This document shows, in pieces, positions 43,272-50,798 of a stretch of DNA of 64,000 nucleotides (positions within the stretch are counted from its first letter, which is position 1; the number at the start of each line of letters is the position of its first letter). The DNA is from Chitinophaga agrisoli. Lineage in GTDB: Bacteria > Bacteroidota > Bacteroidia > Chitinophagales > Chitinophagaceae. The notes below the pieces were generated by a model. It saw nothing but the letters and a program-made list of their open reading frames with translations. It was not told where the DNA came from and did no database searches. The stretch is taken from positions 1,986,327 to 2,050,326 of the forward strand of contig NZ_VUOC01000004.1 of the NCBI RefSeq assembly GCF_008386695.1, given 5' to 3'. The translations under genes and the position numbers were made by a program.

Positions 43272-44387
43272 TTACAATTTGAGGGGCACCTTTTTGCCGG
43301 TGCGGCAGGCTTCGTAGATAGCGTCGATGATCTTGAGGTCCTTTACGGCTTCCTCGCCATCTACCGGCACTATGGGTTGTTTGTTGTCAAAGATCAACGC
43401 TGCCATCTCATCCATCTGCACGGCCTGATGGATGGTATGGGGGCCTGTGAGCTCGCCTTTATTCGTACGGCCTTTGATGGGGCCGTAACCGGTAGAGGGC
43501 TGGAGCTCTGCAAAACCTTTATCGCCATTGAGGAAGAAGCGGTCGAGGTTGTTCATGCTATAGGTAGACAGGCAGGAGGCCACGGCACCGCTAGGGAAAC
43601 CGAACTGGAACTGGATGGTCTCATCCACCCCTTCTTTAAACTTAACGGGATCTGTTTTGGTTTCCTGTGCGGTGACCCAGATGGGATCCTCGCCTGTCAT
43701 GTAGCGGGCGCCGTTGATGGAATAGATGCCAATATCCATCATAGACCCGCCGCCGGCCAGCTGTTTGTTGAGGCGCCACTGGGTGGGATCGCCAATCTTA
43801 AAACCGCTGAGGCCCTGGAAGAACATGATCTTTCCGAGCTCGCCATCCTTACGCATGCGGATGATCTCGAGGGTATTGGGCTCGAAGTGCATGCGGTAGC
43901 CTACGAGGAGTTTTACGCCGGCTTTTTTGCAGGCGTCTACCATTTCCTGGCCCTGTTTTGCATTGATGGACATGGGCTTCTCGCTGATGGCGTGTTTGCC
44001 TGCTTTTGCCACGCGGATGACCTGATCGTGGTGGAGGGCATTGGGCGTGATGACGTACACTGCGTCGATATCCGGGTTATCCCTGATAGCGTCGAAGTTC
44101 TCGTAGTTATAACAGTTCTTTTCCGGAATATTGTATTTAGCCTGCCATGCTTTTACTTTGGCCGGCGTGCCACTGATGACACCCACCAGTTTGGCGCGTT
44201 TACAGGTCTGCATGGCTTCCGCCACGCGGGTACCATATCCGCCCAGACCACAGATGGCCACGCGGAGGATCTTACCATCCTGGGGCTTATCTACTACGGG
44301 ATTGCCAAAGGACTTGTACAATGGCAGGAAAGGAACGGCCACGGAGGCCGCGGCGAGTTTCTGCAAAAAGATACGACGTGAATTCAT
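43272..44387 (-). CDS. Gfo/Idh/MocA-family oxidoreductase, Tat-exported
   Basis: The ATG at 44387 gives MNSRRIFLQKLAAASVAVPF, a twin-arginine signal (SRRIFLQ). The Rossmann domain has LRVAICGLGGYGTRVAEAMQ and later YVITPNALHHDQVIRVAKAG. AISEKPMSINAKQGQEMVDA holds the EKP motif that marks this NAD(P)-dependent sugar oxidoreductase family. GGGSMMDIGIYSINGARYMT is the substrate-side motif. Such periplasmic members carry a bound cofactor and act on sugars or glycosides. It starts a short minus-strand run; the EEP-fold gene begins 18 bp after its stop. That closeness is probably accidental, as the two show no functional link. Confidence 0.9.
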   Translation of the reverse strand: MNSRRIFLQKLAAASVAVPFLPLYKSFGNPVVDKPQDGKILRVAICGLGGYGTRVAEAMQTCKRAKLVGVISGTPAKVKAWQAKYNIPEKNCYNYENFDAIRDNPDIDAVYVITPNALHHDQVIRVAKAGKHAISEKPMSINAKQGQEMVDACKKAGVKLLVGYRMHFEPNTLEIIRMRKDGELGKIMFFQGLSGFKIGDPTQWRLNKQLAGGGSMMDIGIYSINGARYMTGEDPIWVTAQETKTDPVKFKEGVDETIQFQFGFPSGAVASCLSTYSMNNLDRFFLNGDKGFAELQPSTGYGPIKGRTNKGELTGPHTIHQAVQMDEMAALIFDNKQPIVPVDGEEAVKDLKIIDAIYEACRTGKKVPLKL

Positions 44388-44483
44388 ATAAAAGCGGTTG
44401 TGTTGTTTTAAGATAGTGTGTTTATGTAAAAGCACAGACCGGTTCCCTGCTGTTTAAAAAGATAGTTACTCAATATAAGGAAT

Positions 44484-46142
44484 TTATTTTCTTGGAGGAG
44501 CGGGAGCGGGCAACGCCGGATCTCCGCAGCTGCAGGCCGCTTTCATTTCCCAGATACGGTTCTGTTGGTTAACCAGCGGATCCGGCCTATTTGATGTATC
44601 TTTTAATTGCAGGCTTTTAATGCCGTTGCTGATCTCCGCGGTATCCGGCCTGACCGATGCACCTTCTAACTGCAGGCTTTTTATACGGTTGATGATCTCT
44701 GCGGTTTCCGCCGCTTCCAGTTTTACGGTGAGGGATAAGTTATTTGCCGTGGTAAATTGCCGCTGGCCGTAATATGACCGCTTTCCATTATCATCTTCGG
44801 AAATGACCATTATATATCCTTTTACGCCCATTGGCAGGGGCACTTCCCCGTCTGTAGTTTTAAAGCCATACGATTTGCCATCTTTTAGCGGGCCGCCTTC
44901 CACAAAGATCTTATAGTCCGGGATGATGAGGAAGACACTGGGCGTGGGGGCTTTACCGCTCACGGATACGCTGAGCCGGGCCGGTTCGTATTTCTTAAAA
45001 TCCTTTGCGAGGATATCGAGGTTGTGCCAGCCGAAGGCGGTTACCTGGAAGGAGTAGTAAGCGCGCTGGCGGGCGTAGGGGTCTACATAGTCCGGCGTTA
45101 GCGCGACCGCTGTGCCGCGGGTGGCGGAGGTTGTTTTGCGTATGGACGTGGGCGCGTCATCCTGTGGCAGGGTGTCGTCCTGATATTGGGAGACGTCTAT
45201 ATAGTCTGAGGAAGCGCCCGCAATTGTGTCTTCGCCCTGGAGGTTATTTTCATAATTCAGGTAGATCTCATTGTTTGAAAGTTCCATGCTATCCCAGGCT
45301 GCCAGGTACGATTCACAACTATCACATTTGCCCGTCATTAATTGGGCGGGCACCTGGCCGAAGATCTGCTTTCCTTGCTGGTCTATATAGGCGTAGAGAT
45401 CCCGCAGGTCCTGCTGCGTTAATGCAGGAAAGGCCGGCATGGGCTGCTTATTGTATGCTTTAAATAAACAGCAGGCGTATGTATTTTCCTTGAACACCAT
45501 TTCCCTGGCGTCTTTTGTAAATGCGAATACGGCAGCGGTATCATGGCCCCAGCGCTGCATAGCACCGTAGAGCGCCGGGCCAGTCACCGGTTTAGCCACT
45601 GCATGGCAGGAGGCGCAGTTCTGCTGGAAGAGGTCTTTGCCATTATGCACGTCTGTTTTTGGCAGCTGCTCCGGCAGCGGCTGGGGATCTATCCAGTTGA
45701 TACCGTTGGGCGTTTCCTGGCCTTTGAACTGCATCATACCAGGTAGCCTGTCCATGGCGGGCATCTTTATTTCTATAGAGCGTTGGATGGTGATCTCCTG
45801 CCCGGGGGCATTTATGTAGATCATACCGGCGCTTTGCAGCGGCAGGCCATCGCTTTGCGTGCGGAGGCCGGCGAGGAGGATGTCTGTTATGGTGATGGCT
45901 TCTTTTATTTCGATACGGGCCGTGGCGCCGGCAGCCGGTTTAAGGGCCCTGGCGGGGATGGAGATCACCGTGCCGCCTTTGAGGTTGAGCGTGGTATCTT
46001 TTTCTGTGTTGATGGTGAAAGTTTGTGTTGGGAGGCTGTCTGTACTAAGCATGGCCGGCAACGGGCGTAACTGTGATGATGGGTTGCATGCCGCGACCAA
46101 TAGCAAAATCAGACAGGCAAAGGATAGTATTTGCAGTTTCAC
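44484..46142 (-). CDS. Lipoprotein with a cytochrome c domain
   Basis: The 552-residue protein has a lipoprotein signal (MKLQILSFACLILLLVAAC, Cys19). An N-terminal beta domain of about 130 residues contains NLKGGTVISIPARAL. A cytochrome c domain (about 165-260) has the haem motif CASCH at 176-180 and MPAFPALTQQDLRDLYAYI, whose Met is a candidate sixth ligand. The remainder is beta-rich with no known motif. Near the C-terminus about 22 residues are repeated (TAEIINRIKSLQLEG and TAEISNGIKSLQLKD), a small in-frame duplication. It probably sits in the periplasm on a membrane and takes part in electron transfer. It is a single gene, preceded by a divergent MauE-like gene. Confidence 0.8.
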   Translation of the reverse strand: MKLQILSFACLILLLVAACNPSSQLRPLPAMLSTDSLPTQTFTINTEKDTTLNLKGGTVISIPARALKPAAGATARIEIKEAITITDILLAGLRTQSDGLPLQSAGMIYINAPGQEITIQRSIEIKMPAMDRLPGMMQFKGQETPNGINWIDPQPLPEQLPKTDVHNGKDLFQQNCASCHAVAKPVTGPALYGAMQRWGHDTAAVFAFTKDAREMVFKENTYACCLFKAYNKQPMPAFPALTQQDLRDLYAYIDQQGKQIFGQVPAQLMTGKCDSCESYLAAWDSMELSNNEIYLNYENNLQGEDTIAGASSDYIDVSQYQDDTLPQDDAPTSIRKTTSATRGTAVALTPDYVDPYARQRAYYSFQVTAFGWHNLDILAKDFKKYEPARLSVSVSGKAPTPSVFLIIPDYKIFVEGGPLKDGKSYGFKTTDGEVPLPMGVKGYIMVISEDDNGKRSYYGQRQFTTANNLSLTVKLEAAETAEIINRIKSLQLEGASVRPDTAEISNGIKSLQLKDTSNRPDPLVNQQNRIWEMKAACSCGDPALPAPAPPRK

Positions 46143-46291
46143 GGGTAGAGGTATTTGGGGGATAAAGATAATTTTTATTCCGGGTTGGAGGTACTGCGTA
46201 AGTAGTTCAGTCAGGCGTTGTAAATTTGGGTAGTAGCCCGGCTGTAGCCCTCAAATTGATAACCCTGTCTGTCTTCCGTAACACACCGACT

Positions 46292-46738
46292 ATGACCACG
46301 AAGAGAAACGAGATCCTGCTTGAAATTACCTGTTATCTGCTGGTACTGCTGTTCCTGTATACGGGGTTTAGTAAGTTACTGACGCAGGAGGCATTTGAGT
46401 TTGACTTACTCTCTACACAGATCAACCAGTTCCTGACGCCGGTATTGGCGGTGGGGGTACCGGTGGTTGAATTACTGGTGGCTGGGTTGTTGCTGATCAC
46501 GCGGTTCCGGAGGATAGGACTGTACAGCGCTTTTGTTCTAATGGTGGTTTTTACTTTGTATGTGGGCTATATACTGGCGTTTGCCGGGCATAAACCCTGC
46601 TCCTGCGGTGGGGTGATCAGGACGATGAGCTGGCGGGCGCATTTGGTGTTCAATATTGTTTTTACCCTGATCGCGTTTACCGGGATGGTGTTGCATAAGC
46701 GGAAATATATTGTTGAGGAGACTCCCCTATTCATTTAA
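46292..46738 (+). CDS. MauE/DoxX-like integral membrane protein
   Basis: I place the start at the ATG 46292 (MTTKRNEILLEITCYLLVLL). The 148-residue protein has four membrane segments. TGFSKLLTQEAFEFDLLSTQ after the first and VGVPVVELLVAGLLLITRFR in the middle fit the MauE/DoxX family; HKPCSCGGVIRTMSWRAHLV holds a Cys-x-Cys. MauE is needed for disulfide handling in methylamine dehydrogenase maturation. In Bacteroidetes, MauE-like genes often sit next to small exported Cys-rich proteins, as here: the next gene begins 10 bp downstream. The CxC near the membrane face supports a thiol redox role. Confidence 0.8.
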   Translation: MTTKRNEILLEITCYLLVLLFLYTGFSKLLTQEAFEFDLLSTQINQFLTPVLAVGVPVVELLVAGLLLITRFRRIGLYSAFVLMVVFTLYVGYILAFAGHKPCSCGGVIRTMSWRAHLVFNIVFTLIAFTGMVLHKRKYIVEETPLFI

Positions 46739-46748
46739 ATATATTTTT

Positions 46749-47021
46749 ATGAAAAGAGCAAGAATTTTACTGGGTGTTCTTTGTGTGGTGATAGCTGGCG
46801 CCGCGGCCGCGGCGACCAGGATCACGACGGTCAGACAGATCTATTGGTACCAGGATACAGTAGTTGGCGCCTGTAATCCTATATCGATCTTTGAAGAATG
46901 TAACGGCCCTGGCACTGGTTGTGTGACTACGGTTGCGCAGCATGGTACGGTTCAATTGTATGACGACATAGATCATAATGATCAATCGAAGTGTATTATT
47001 CCGTTGTCGCCTGAACCGTGA
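46749..47021 (+). CDS. Small exported Cys-containing protein (DUF6520-like)
   Basis: The ATG at 46749 gives MKRARILLGVLCVVIAGAAA, an export signal, and a mature part of about 65 residues with Cys residues in GACNPISIFEECNGPGTGC and SKCIIPLSP. Size, the signal and the spaced Cys resemble the DUF6520-like proteins at 52377 and 57298, though the mature part is diverged. It follows the MauE-like gene by 10 bp and precedes a strong terminator, so the two form an operon. The likely role is a thiol-bearing periplasmic or secreted peptide; no activity is known. Confidence 0.65.
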   Translation: MKRARILLGVLCVVIAGAAAAATRITTVRQIYWYQDTVVGACNPISIFEECNGPGTGCVTTVAQHGTVQLYDDIDHNDQSKCIIPLSPEP

Positions 47022-47135
47022 GTGATGCCAGTTCCTCTTCTGAATGGGCGTTTGTTATTGCTGCGGGGATACTGTGGTGGTAGCAAATGCCTTTTTTAAT
47101 TGTAGATGTGTTATGGTGGGAACGGTAATGAAGGG

Positions 47136-47169
47136 AGAAAGCCGTGGGTGTTTATCCACGGCTTTCTTT
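47136..47169 (+). terminator. Intrinsic terminator
   Basis: AGAAAGCCGTGG (47136-47147) pairs perfectly with CCACGGCTTTCT (47156-47167) around an 8-base loop, followed by TTT. It ends the MauE-like/Cys-peptide operon. The gap 47022-47349 otherwise shows no gene. Confidence 0.85.
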
Positions 47170-47349
47170 GAGGGATTTATCAGGCAGATCGAAACAGACG
47201 CCTATCGGGATAAATAGGCAATACATTTAATTTTTCTCATATATTTTAATTCGTCTGATATTCCAGGGGGCATTTCGTGGTAGGGTGTAACGTTTACATG
47301 CAGTTGCAGTAACGTTGCTAAGCAGTTGCATAGCAATACCGACCCAATA

Positions 47350-47556
47350 TTAAGGTTGCAGGTATGGCTGAATTTTTTCTTCACTAAGTCCCATACAGGC
47401 GCAAAACTCCGCTATAGTTACCAGGTCATCCTGACCTTTTCCAAGACGTTTCCTGACTTTATTAAGCATTCTCCTGGCCGCCTGATTGCTTTTTCCGGTG
47501 ATGTTCTCGATATCCTGGGTGTGAATTATCAGTCTTTGTGGAATTTTCTTACTCAT
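47350..47556 (-). CDS. Small putative DNA-binding protein
   Basis: I prefer the ATG at 47556 (MSKKIPQRLIIHTQDIENIT) over one at 47637, because the longer form would cover two operator-like palindromes and lacks a good context; the shorter start is preceded by AAAAAAGAG. The 68-residue product runs on as GKSNQAARRMLNKVRKRLGK and then VTIAEFCACMGLSEEKIQPYL, the latter a possible helix-turn-helix. Similar short proteins occur in Bacteroidetes near mobile or replication-type genes. It is divergent from the 47695 gene and may repress both by binding the palindromes between them. Confidence 0.6.
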   Translation of the reverse strand: MSKKIPQRLIIHTQDIENITGKSNQAARRMLNKVRKRLGKGQDDLVTIAEFCACMGLSEEKIQPYLQP

Positions 47557-47591
47557 CTCTTTTTTGGTGTTTTCGGTTAAAAAGTAGCTAT

Positions 47592-47635
47592 CAAAACGAT
47601 CGTTTTGTATCAAATATGATCGAAACGTCCGTTTC
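47592..47635. promoter_or_regulatory. Paired operator-like palindromes in a divergent promoter region
   Basis: CAAAACGATCGTTTTG (47592-47607) is a perfect 16-bp palindrome and GAAACGTCCGTTTC (47622-47635) is a 14-bp one with 6-bp arms. Both contain AAACGNNCGTTT, with centres 29 bp apart (close to three helical turns). They lie between the small DNA-binding protein gene and the 262-residue protein gene. A loose promoter match for the rightward gene (TTTG 47641, TAGTATTG 47661) lies beside them. Confidence 0.6.
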
Positions 47636-47694
47636 ATTTTTTTGCGTTAGCGATCATTTTTAGTATTGCACTATCAAACACAAAAATAAAGAAA

Positions 47695-48483
47695 ATGTTA
47701 CAGAATGAAAGCGCTGAAATCGAGTTCTGGACAGCATTTCACCATGGTGAGGGCTTAAACGGTATGTGCCCCATAACATACTGCCAAATACATAATTTTT
47801 TAAGCAAATTTCTTATGGCAAGTAACATAAGTAAACGTATCGACAACGATCCCGCATTTGAGCGTACCCGGGAAAACATGGCCGAATTTGAGCGGGCGGC
47901 CAATGCCGGCAAACTGTTAAACGACTCCTTCCGTGTGCTATCTGGGCGGTCCGGCGACCGCAAGCTGACGCAACGGCTGTCTGCCAAGATGTACAAGGTG
48001 CTCAAGGAAGACAAGGTGAATGACCGCGGCATGCGAACCGTAGCTGAAGGCAATCTGCAGCTGCTGCGCGGATTTGAGTTCAACAACATCGGAAAGCTGT
48101 CTACTGTGCTTTTTACCCCTTACACGGCGAGCATAGACCGCGTCGCTGGCACGCTGAACATCAGCATTCCCGATTTTGTTCCTCAAACGGTGATGAAAGC
48201 CCCACAGGGCACTACGCATTTCGCCATTGTGTCTGCTGCCTCCGAGTTGGATTTCGCCAATGGCCTCCAAAACGGCGTTAATACCGAGACAGCGCCCCTT
48301 GTCTATGGATCCCAAACTGAGCCTGCCATCACCCTGAACAACGCGCTTACAGCGAATAGTACCCGGCCGTTGTTCCTGGCACTGGGCGTGAAATACTTCC
48401 AGGAGACAAATGGCAAGTATTATCCGCTGAACACAGGGAGATTTAATCCCCTGTCGATTGTCCAGGTTGATGTAGCAGCCTAA
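47695..48483 (+). CDS. Conserved-looking protein of unknown function
   Basis: This 262-residue protein has no signal peptide or membrane segment. The N-terminal 40 residues may be an extension, since a second ATG (MASNISKRIDNDPAFERTRE) opens the better-looking part. The central helical region has FERAANAGKLLNDSFRVLSG and is followed by MRTVAEGNLQLLRGFEFN. The C-terminal half is beta-rich and includes NISIPDFVPQTVMKAPQGTT and TRPLFLALGVKYFQ. I recognise no family. It is preceded by paired palindromes and ends at a terminator shared with the convergent ATPase module, so it may belong to that module. Confidence 0.6.
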   Translation: MLQNESAEIEFWTAFHHGEGLNGMCPITYCQIHNFLSKFLMASNISKRIDNDPAFERTRENMAEFERAANAGKLLNDSFRVLSGRSGDRKLTQRLSAKMYKVLKEDKVNDRGMRTVAEGNLQLLRGFEFNNIGKLSTVLFTPYTASIDRVAGTLNISIPDFVPQTVMKAPQGTTHFAIVSAASELDFANGLQNGVNTETAPLVYGSQTEPAITLNNALTANSTRPLFLALGVKYFQETNGKYYPLNTGRFNPLSIVQVDVAA

Positions 48484-48574
48484 TGGCGCCGCGCGTGATG
48501 TGTTTTTCCTAGTTTGTTTCATAGCATCAGGTTAAACGGTAGAACGTTCTCTTTCCGCCGAAATGAAAAAAAGT

Positions 48575-48600
48575 AGGGCTGTAGTTTTACAGCCCTGCCT
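48575..48600. terminator. Bidirectional hairpin terminator
   Basis: AGGGCTGTA (48575-48583) pairs perfectly with TACAGCCCT (48588-48596) around GTTT; on the left an A-rich run (GAAAAAAAGT) provides a T-tract for the minus strand. It lies between convergent genes. A perfect 10-bp palindrome AGAACGTTCT lies at 48541-48550. Confidence 0.75.
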
Positions 48601-48603
48601 TTA

Positions 48604-49218
48604 TCACTTCCTCAAGTCAGGGCTGGATGCCGGGAAAGCGATGATATTAAACATCTCGCGCATGCAGCTGCGAATACGGTAGCCATACCGCTCTTCTATC
48701 TCCGCTGGGTCTAAATTCGTGGTAATATGGGTTAACATCCCATATTTTATGAATAGATCGTACCGAACTGAGAGTATCATACGCATTAGATCCGTTTTAT
48801 CGCCATAGTGAGACAGATTTCCTTCATGTCCCAGGTTCTCGAAGCATCTGGCAAGCGGCCTATCGTTGACTGAAAATGATCTGGTCGTCAGCTGTTCGAT
48901 GGCCACTGCACCATGCTTCGCAAAGTCCAAGGAGACCTGATCACAAGATATCATCGCAAAAGGCAGCACCTCACTAGCTAAAGATCGAAAGATACGCATC
49001 AGCGCGCTTTTGCCGCATCCTATTGGACCGGCAAGCAGGATGCCTTTATTTAGCGATATACCTTCTTTTGCAGCCCGTGCCTCATCCAGCAAAAACCAGG
49101 TGAGCAATTTCAGAATAACTGGCTCAGTTTCACTAGTTATTTTATACCCGGGGCCATAGATCTCCTTTCCCTTAATACAGATGGCCTCCAACGCAAGATC
49201 ATAGCTAGTAGGCTCCAT
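48604..49218 (-). CDS. P-loop ATPase, DnaC-like
   Basis: I prefer the ATG at 49218 (MEPTSYDLALEAICIKGKEI), which overlaps the upstream gene by 14 bp. The 204-residue protein has a Walker A loop (GILLAGPIGCGKSALMRIF), a weak Walker B-like strand, and a sensor-1-like strand GMLTHITTNLDP followed by YGYRIRSCMREMFNIIAFP, the sensor/Arg-finger end of small AAA+ ATPases. DnaC/IstB-type proteins load helicases or assist transposition. Its coupling to a replication-initiator-like gene upstream points to a helicase loader of a mobile replicon or phage-derived module. Confidence 0.75.
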   Translation of the reverse strand: MEPTSYDLALEAICIKGKEIYGPGYKITSETEPVILKLLTWFLLDEARAAKEGISLNKGILLAGPIGCGKSALMRIFRSLASEVLPFAMISCDQVSLDFAKHGAVAIEQLTTRSFSVNDRPLARCFENLGHEGNLSHYGDKTDLMRMILSVRYDLFIKYGMLTHITTNLDPAEIEERYGYRIRSCMREMFNIIAFPASSPDLRK

Positions 49219-50044
49219 AATCTTTCCCTCCGTGTTTGTTATTATTTTTTGCGGGTGCATAGTTGCTATTTTTCTTTAGGTTATTGTTTCCTGACATCCA
49301 TTTACGCGCAACGGCTTCCCATATGTTGACAGGCTTACCGTCCGATGTATGCCAGTACTTGTTCTCATAATGGAAAAAGAAGGCTTCCGCTTCGTTTGCC
49401 GGATAGTTCATTGACTTGAAATAATCCTTTACTTCCTGGAGCGTTGGCGGCGGAGGGGGTACTTTGCGGAAGGATCTTGAGCGGGATTGTTTGCCCGACC
49501 GTGAATCATTGGATAAGTTAGTTCTGACAGAAATTTTGAAATGTTTCCTACCTGAACCTTTAGCATGTGATTTCCGAGCGCGCGCCCGTCTCCCCTTGTG
49601 TACCCTGTTTGAACATTGTTTATAATTGGACTCATCTGTTGGGGGGGCAGATTGCGTTCCTTTACCAGGGTTACCCGGCGTTTCATGCGGGGTACCAGCG
49701 CACTGGTTGCCCCCTGCATTATCTGGGGACGTTTCCTTTGGTCCCCCATTTGTTGAAGGGGTAGGCTGTAATGGTATCATTGTAACCTGAGCAAAATTGA
49801 CACCGGGATCATACTTGAAGTAGCCTTTGTCACGCAGCGATCTGAGGTATTTTCGATAGGTATTCTCCGAATGGATACCACTTACGGTCATCAGTCGCTG
49901 GCAATCCAGGAAGAAAGGGTTTTCGAACCGCCTGGTATTCCATAGGTCGAAAATTGCCATATACAAGCAGAACTCATATGGCGCCAGATTGTCGCCATTG
50001 CGTTGACGCTGGAAAAAGGCGTTTAAATGTGCGATGTAGTTCAT
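49205..50044 (-). CDS. Replication-initiator-like / DnaD-type winged-helix protein
   Basis: This 279-residue protein begins MNYIAHLNAFFQRQRNGDNL, then YEFCLYMAIFDLWN and LMTVSGIHSENTYRKYLRSL followed by RDKGYFKY. That is the winged-helix layout of primosome/DnaD-like proteins of Bacteroidetes mobile elements. The middle is low complexity and basic. The C-terminus (about 210-255) has PPPPTLQEVKDYFKSMNYPA and FFFHYENKYWHTSDGKPVNI followed by WEAVARKWM, a conserved tail seen in these replication proteins. It sits between an excisionase-like gene and a DnaC-like ATPase gene in one operon. Confidence 0.7.
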   Translation of the reverse strand: MNYIAHLNAFFQRQRNGDNLAPYEFCLYMAIFDLWNTRRFENPFFLDCQRLMTVSGIHSENTYRKYLRSLRDKGYFKYDPGVNFAQVTMIPLQPTPSTNGGPKETSPDNAGGNQCAGTPHETPGNPGKGTQSAPPTDESNYKQCSNRVHKGRRARARKSHAKGSGRKHFKISVRTNLSNDSRSGKQSRSRSFRKVPPPPPTLQEVKDYFKSMNYPANEAEAFFFHYENKYWHTSDGKPVNIWEAVARKWMSGNNNLKKNSNYAPAKNNNKHGGKDYGAY

Positions 50045-50049
50045 TCATT

Positions 50050-50307
50050 CTAATTTTTAGTTAGTAATAGGTCTAATATGTCCATCGGATTGTAATGATG
50101 AACGCCTTTCCGTTTTACGGTGGAAATAACTCCGTTTTCACGCATGAAACATAGTTCGCTGGGTGATACGCGGAAGATTCCGACAATTTGCTTGCTCCTA
50201 AGTAACAGCGGTGTCAGGCTGTTTTGCAGAAGCAGCGCGGAGAGAATGTCGTTCAGGACGGCATCTTTGATGGCTTCCTCCTGGGAGGAGAGCGGTGGTC
50301 GTTTCAT
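50050..50307 (-). CDS. Excisionase-like helix-turn-helix protein
   Basis: With the ATG at 50307 (MKRPPLSSQEEAIKDAVLND) the product is 85 residues. The C-terminal half (LLRSKQIVGIFRVSPSELCF, then MRENGVISTVKRKGVHHYNP) matches the MerR-like HTH_17 fold of excisionases and Bacteroidetes mobile-element regulators: a helix, a turn, a wing with basic residues, then MDILDLLL. It lies 5 bp upstream of the DnaD-like gene and is probably the first gene of the module. There is no integrase or relaxase gene nearby, so the element is partial or this is a domesticated module. Confidence 0.75.
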   Translation of the reverse strand: MKRPPLSSQEEAIKDAVLNDILSALLLQNSLTPLLLRSKQIVGIFRVSPSELCFMRENGVISTVKRKGVHHYNPMDILDLLLTKN

Positions 50308-50798
50308 AGTTTTCCTTGTTTGGGTTATAAAATGTTTGTTTAATAAGGTGCAGCAAGGCATGCAGAAGAATTGAAGCTTCTGTTGCCTGGCATGCGCAAG
50401 TTAATTTGGGTAAGATTCCAGAGAAGGCGTTGGGGAAGTGTAACTAGTAAGAACGAAAGCGACGCGAAGATAAGGAATGGATTGATTTGATAATTTATGG
50501 ATGCTAAAAAAAATTTAGACTGTGGAGATTAAAAATGATTGGGGACTATCTCAGTGACTGTGTAAATTTCAAAAATTGAAGTTCGAAGCAGGGCCTATAT
50601 CTTGATTATTAAAAGATTCAGCTTGGGGGTTAAGATCAATTAGTCCCTCTCCTTTGCCAATGACATTTTAACACAGCACTATTTGTCAAGGCACCTGTAC
50701 GCAAATGTACGATATGATAACAATCATATGGTTATTATTCAAGTTTAACTTCAAATATTCACCGTATTCGAAAAATATAACCGACAAAATAGCGCTCG
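50308..50798. other. AT-rich intergenic region
   Basis: These 491 bases separate the excisionase-like module from the GT-C-like membrane gene. I see no gene, tRNA or clear attachment site. The sequence is strongly AT-rich and begins the AT-richer part of the window, which continues to the right edge. Confidence 0.45.

Noticed and set aside
42582-43317. Two long plus-strand frames with Phe/Ser-rich products
   Set aside because: They are antisense to the Lys/Glu-rich N-terminus of the EEP-fold gene, which explains their composition.
43377-44381. Long open frame of 334 codons on the plus strand
   Set aside because: It lies fully antisense to the Gfo/Idh/MocA gene, whose Tat signal, Rossmann motif and EKP motif are clear; the antisense product has no recognisable feature.
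46226-46291. TTG-initiated extension of the MauE-like gene
   Set aside because: The ATG at 46292 gives the normal MauE-like N-terminus and the extension has no features.
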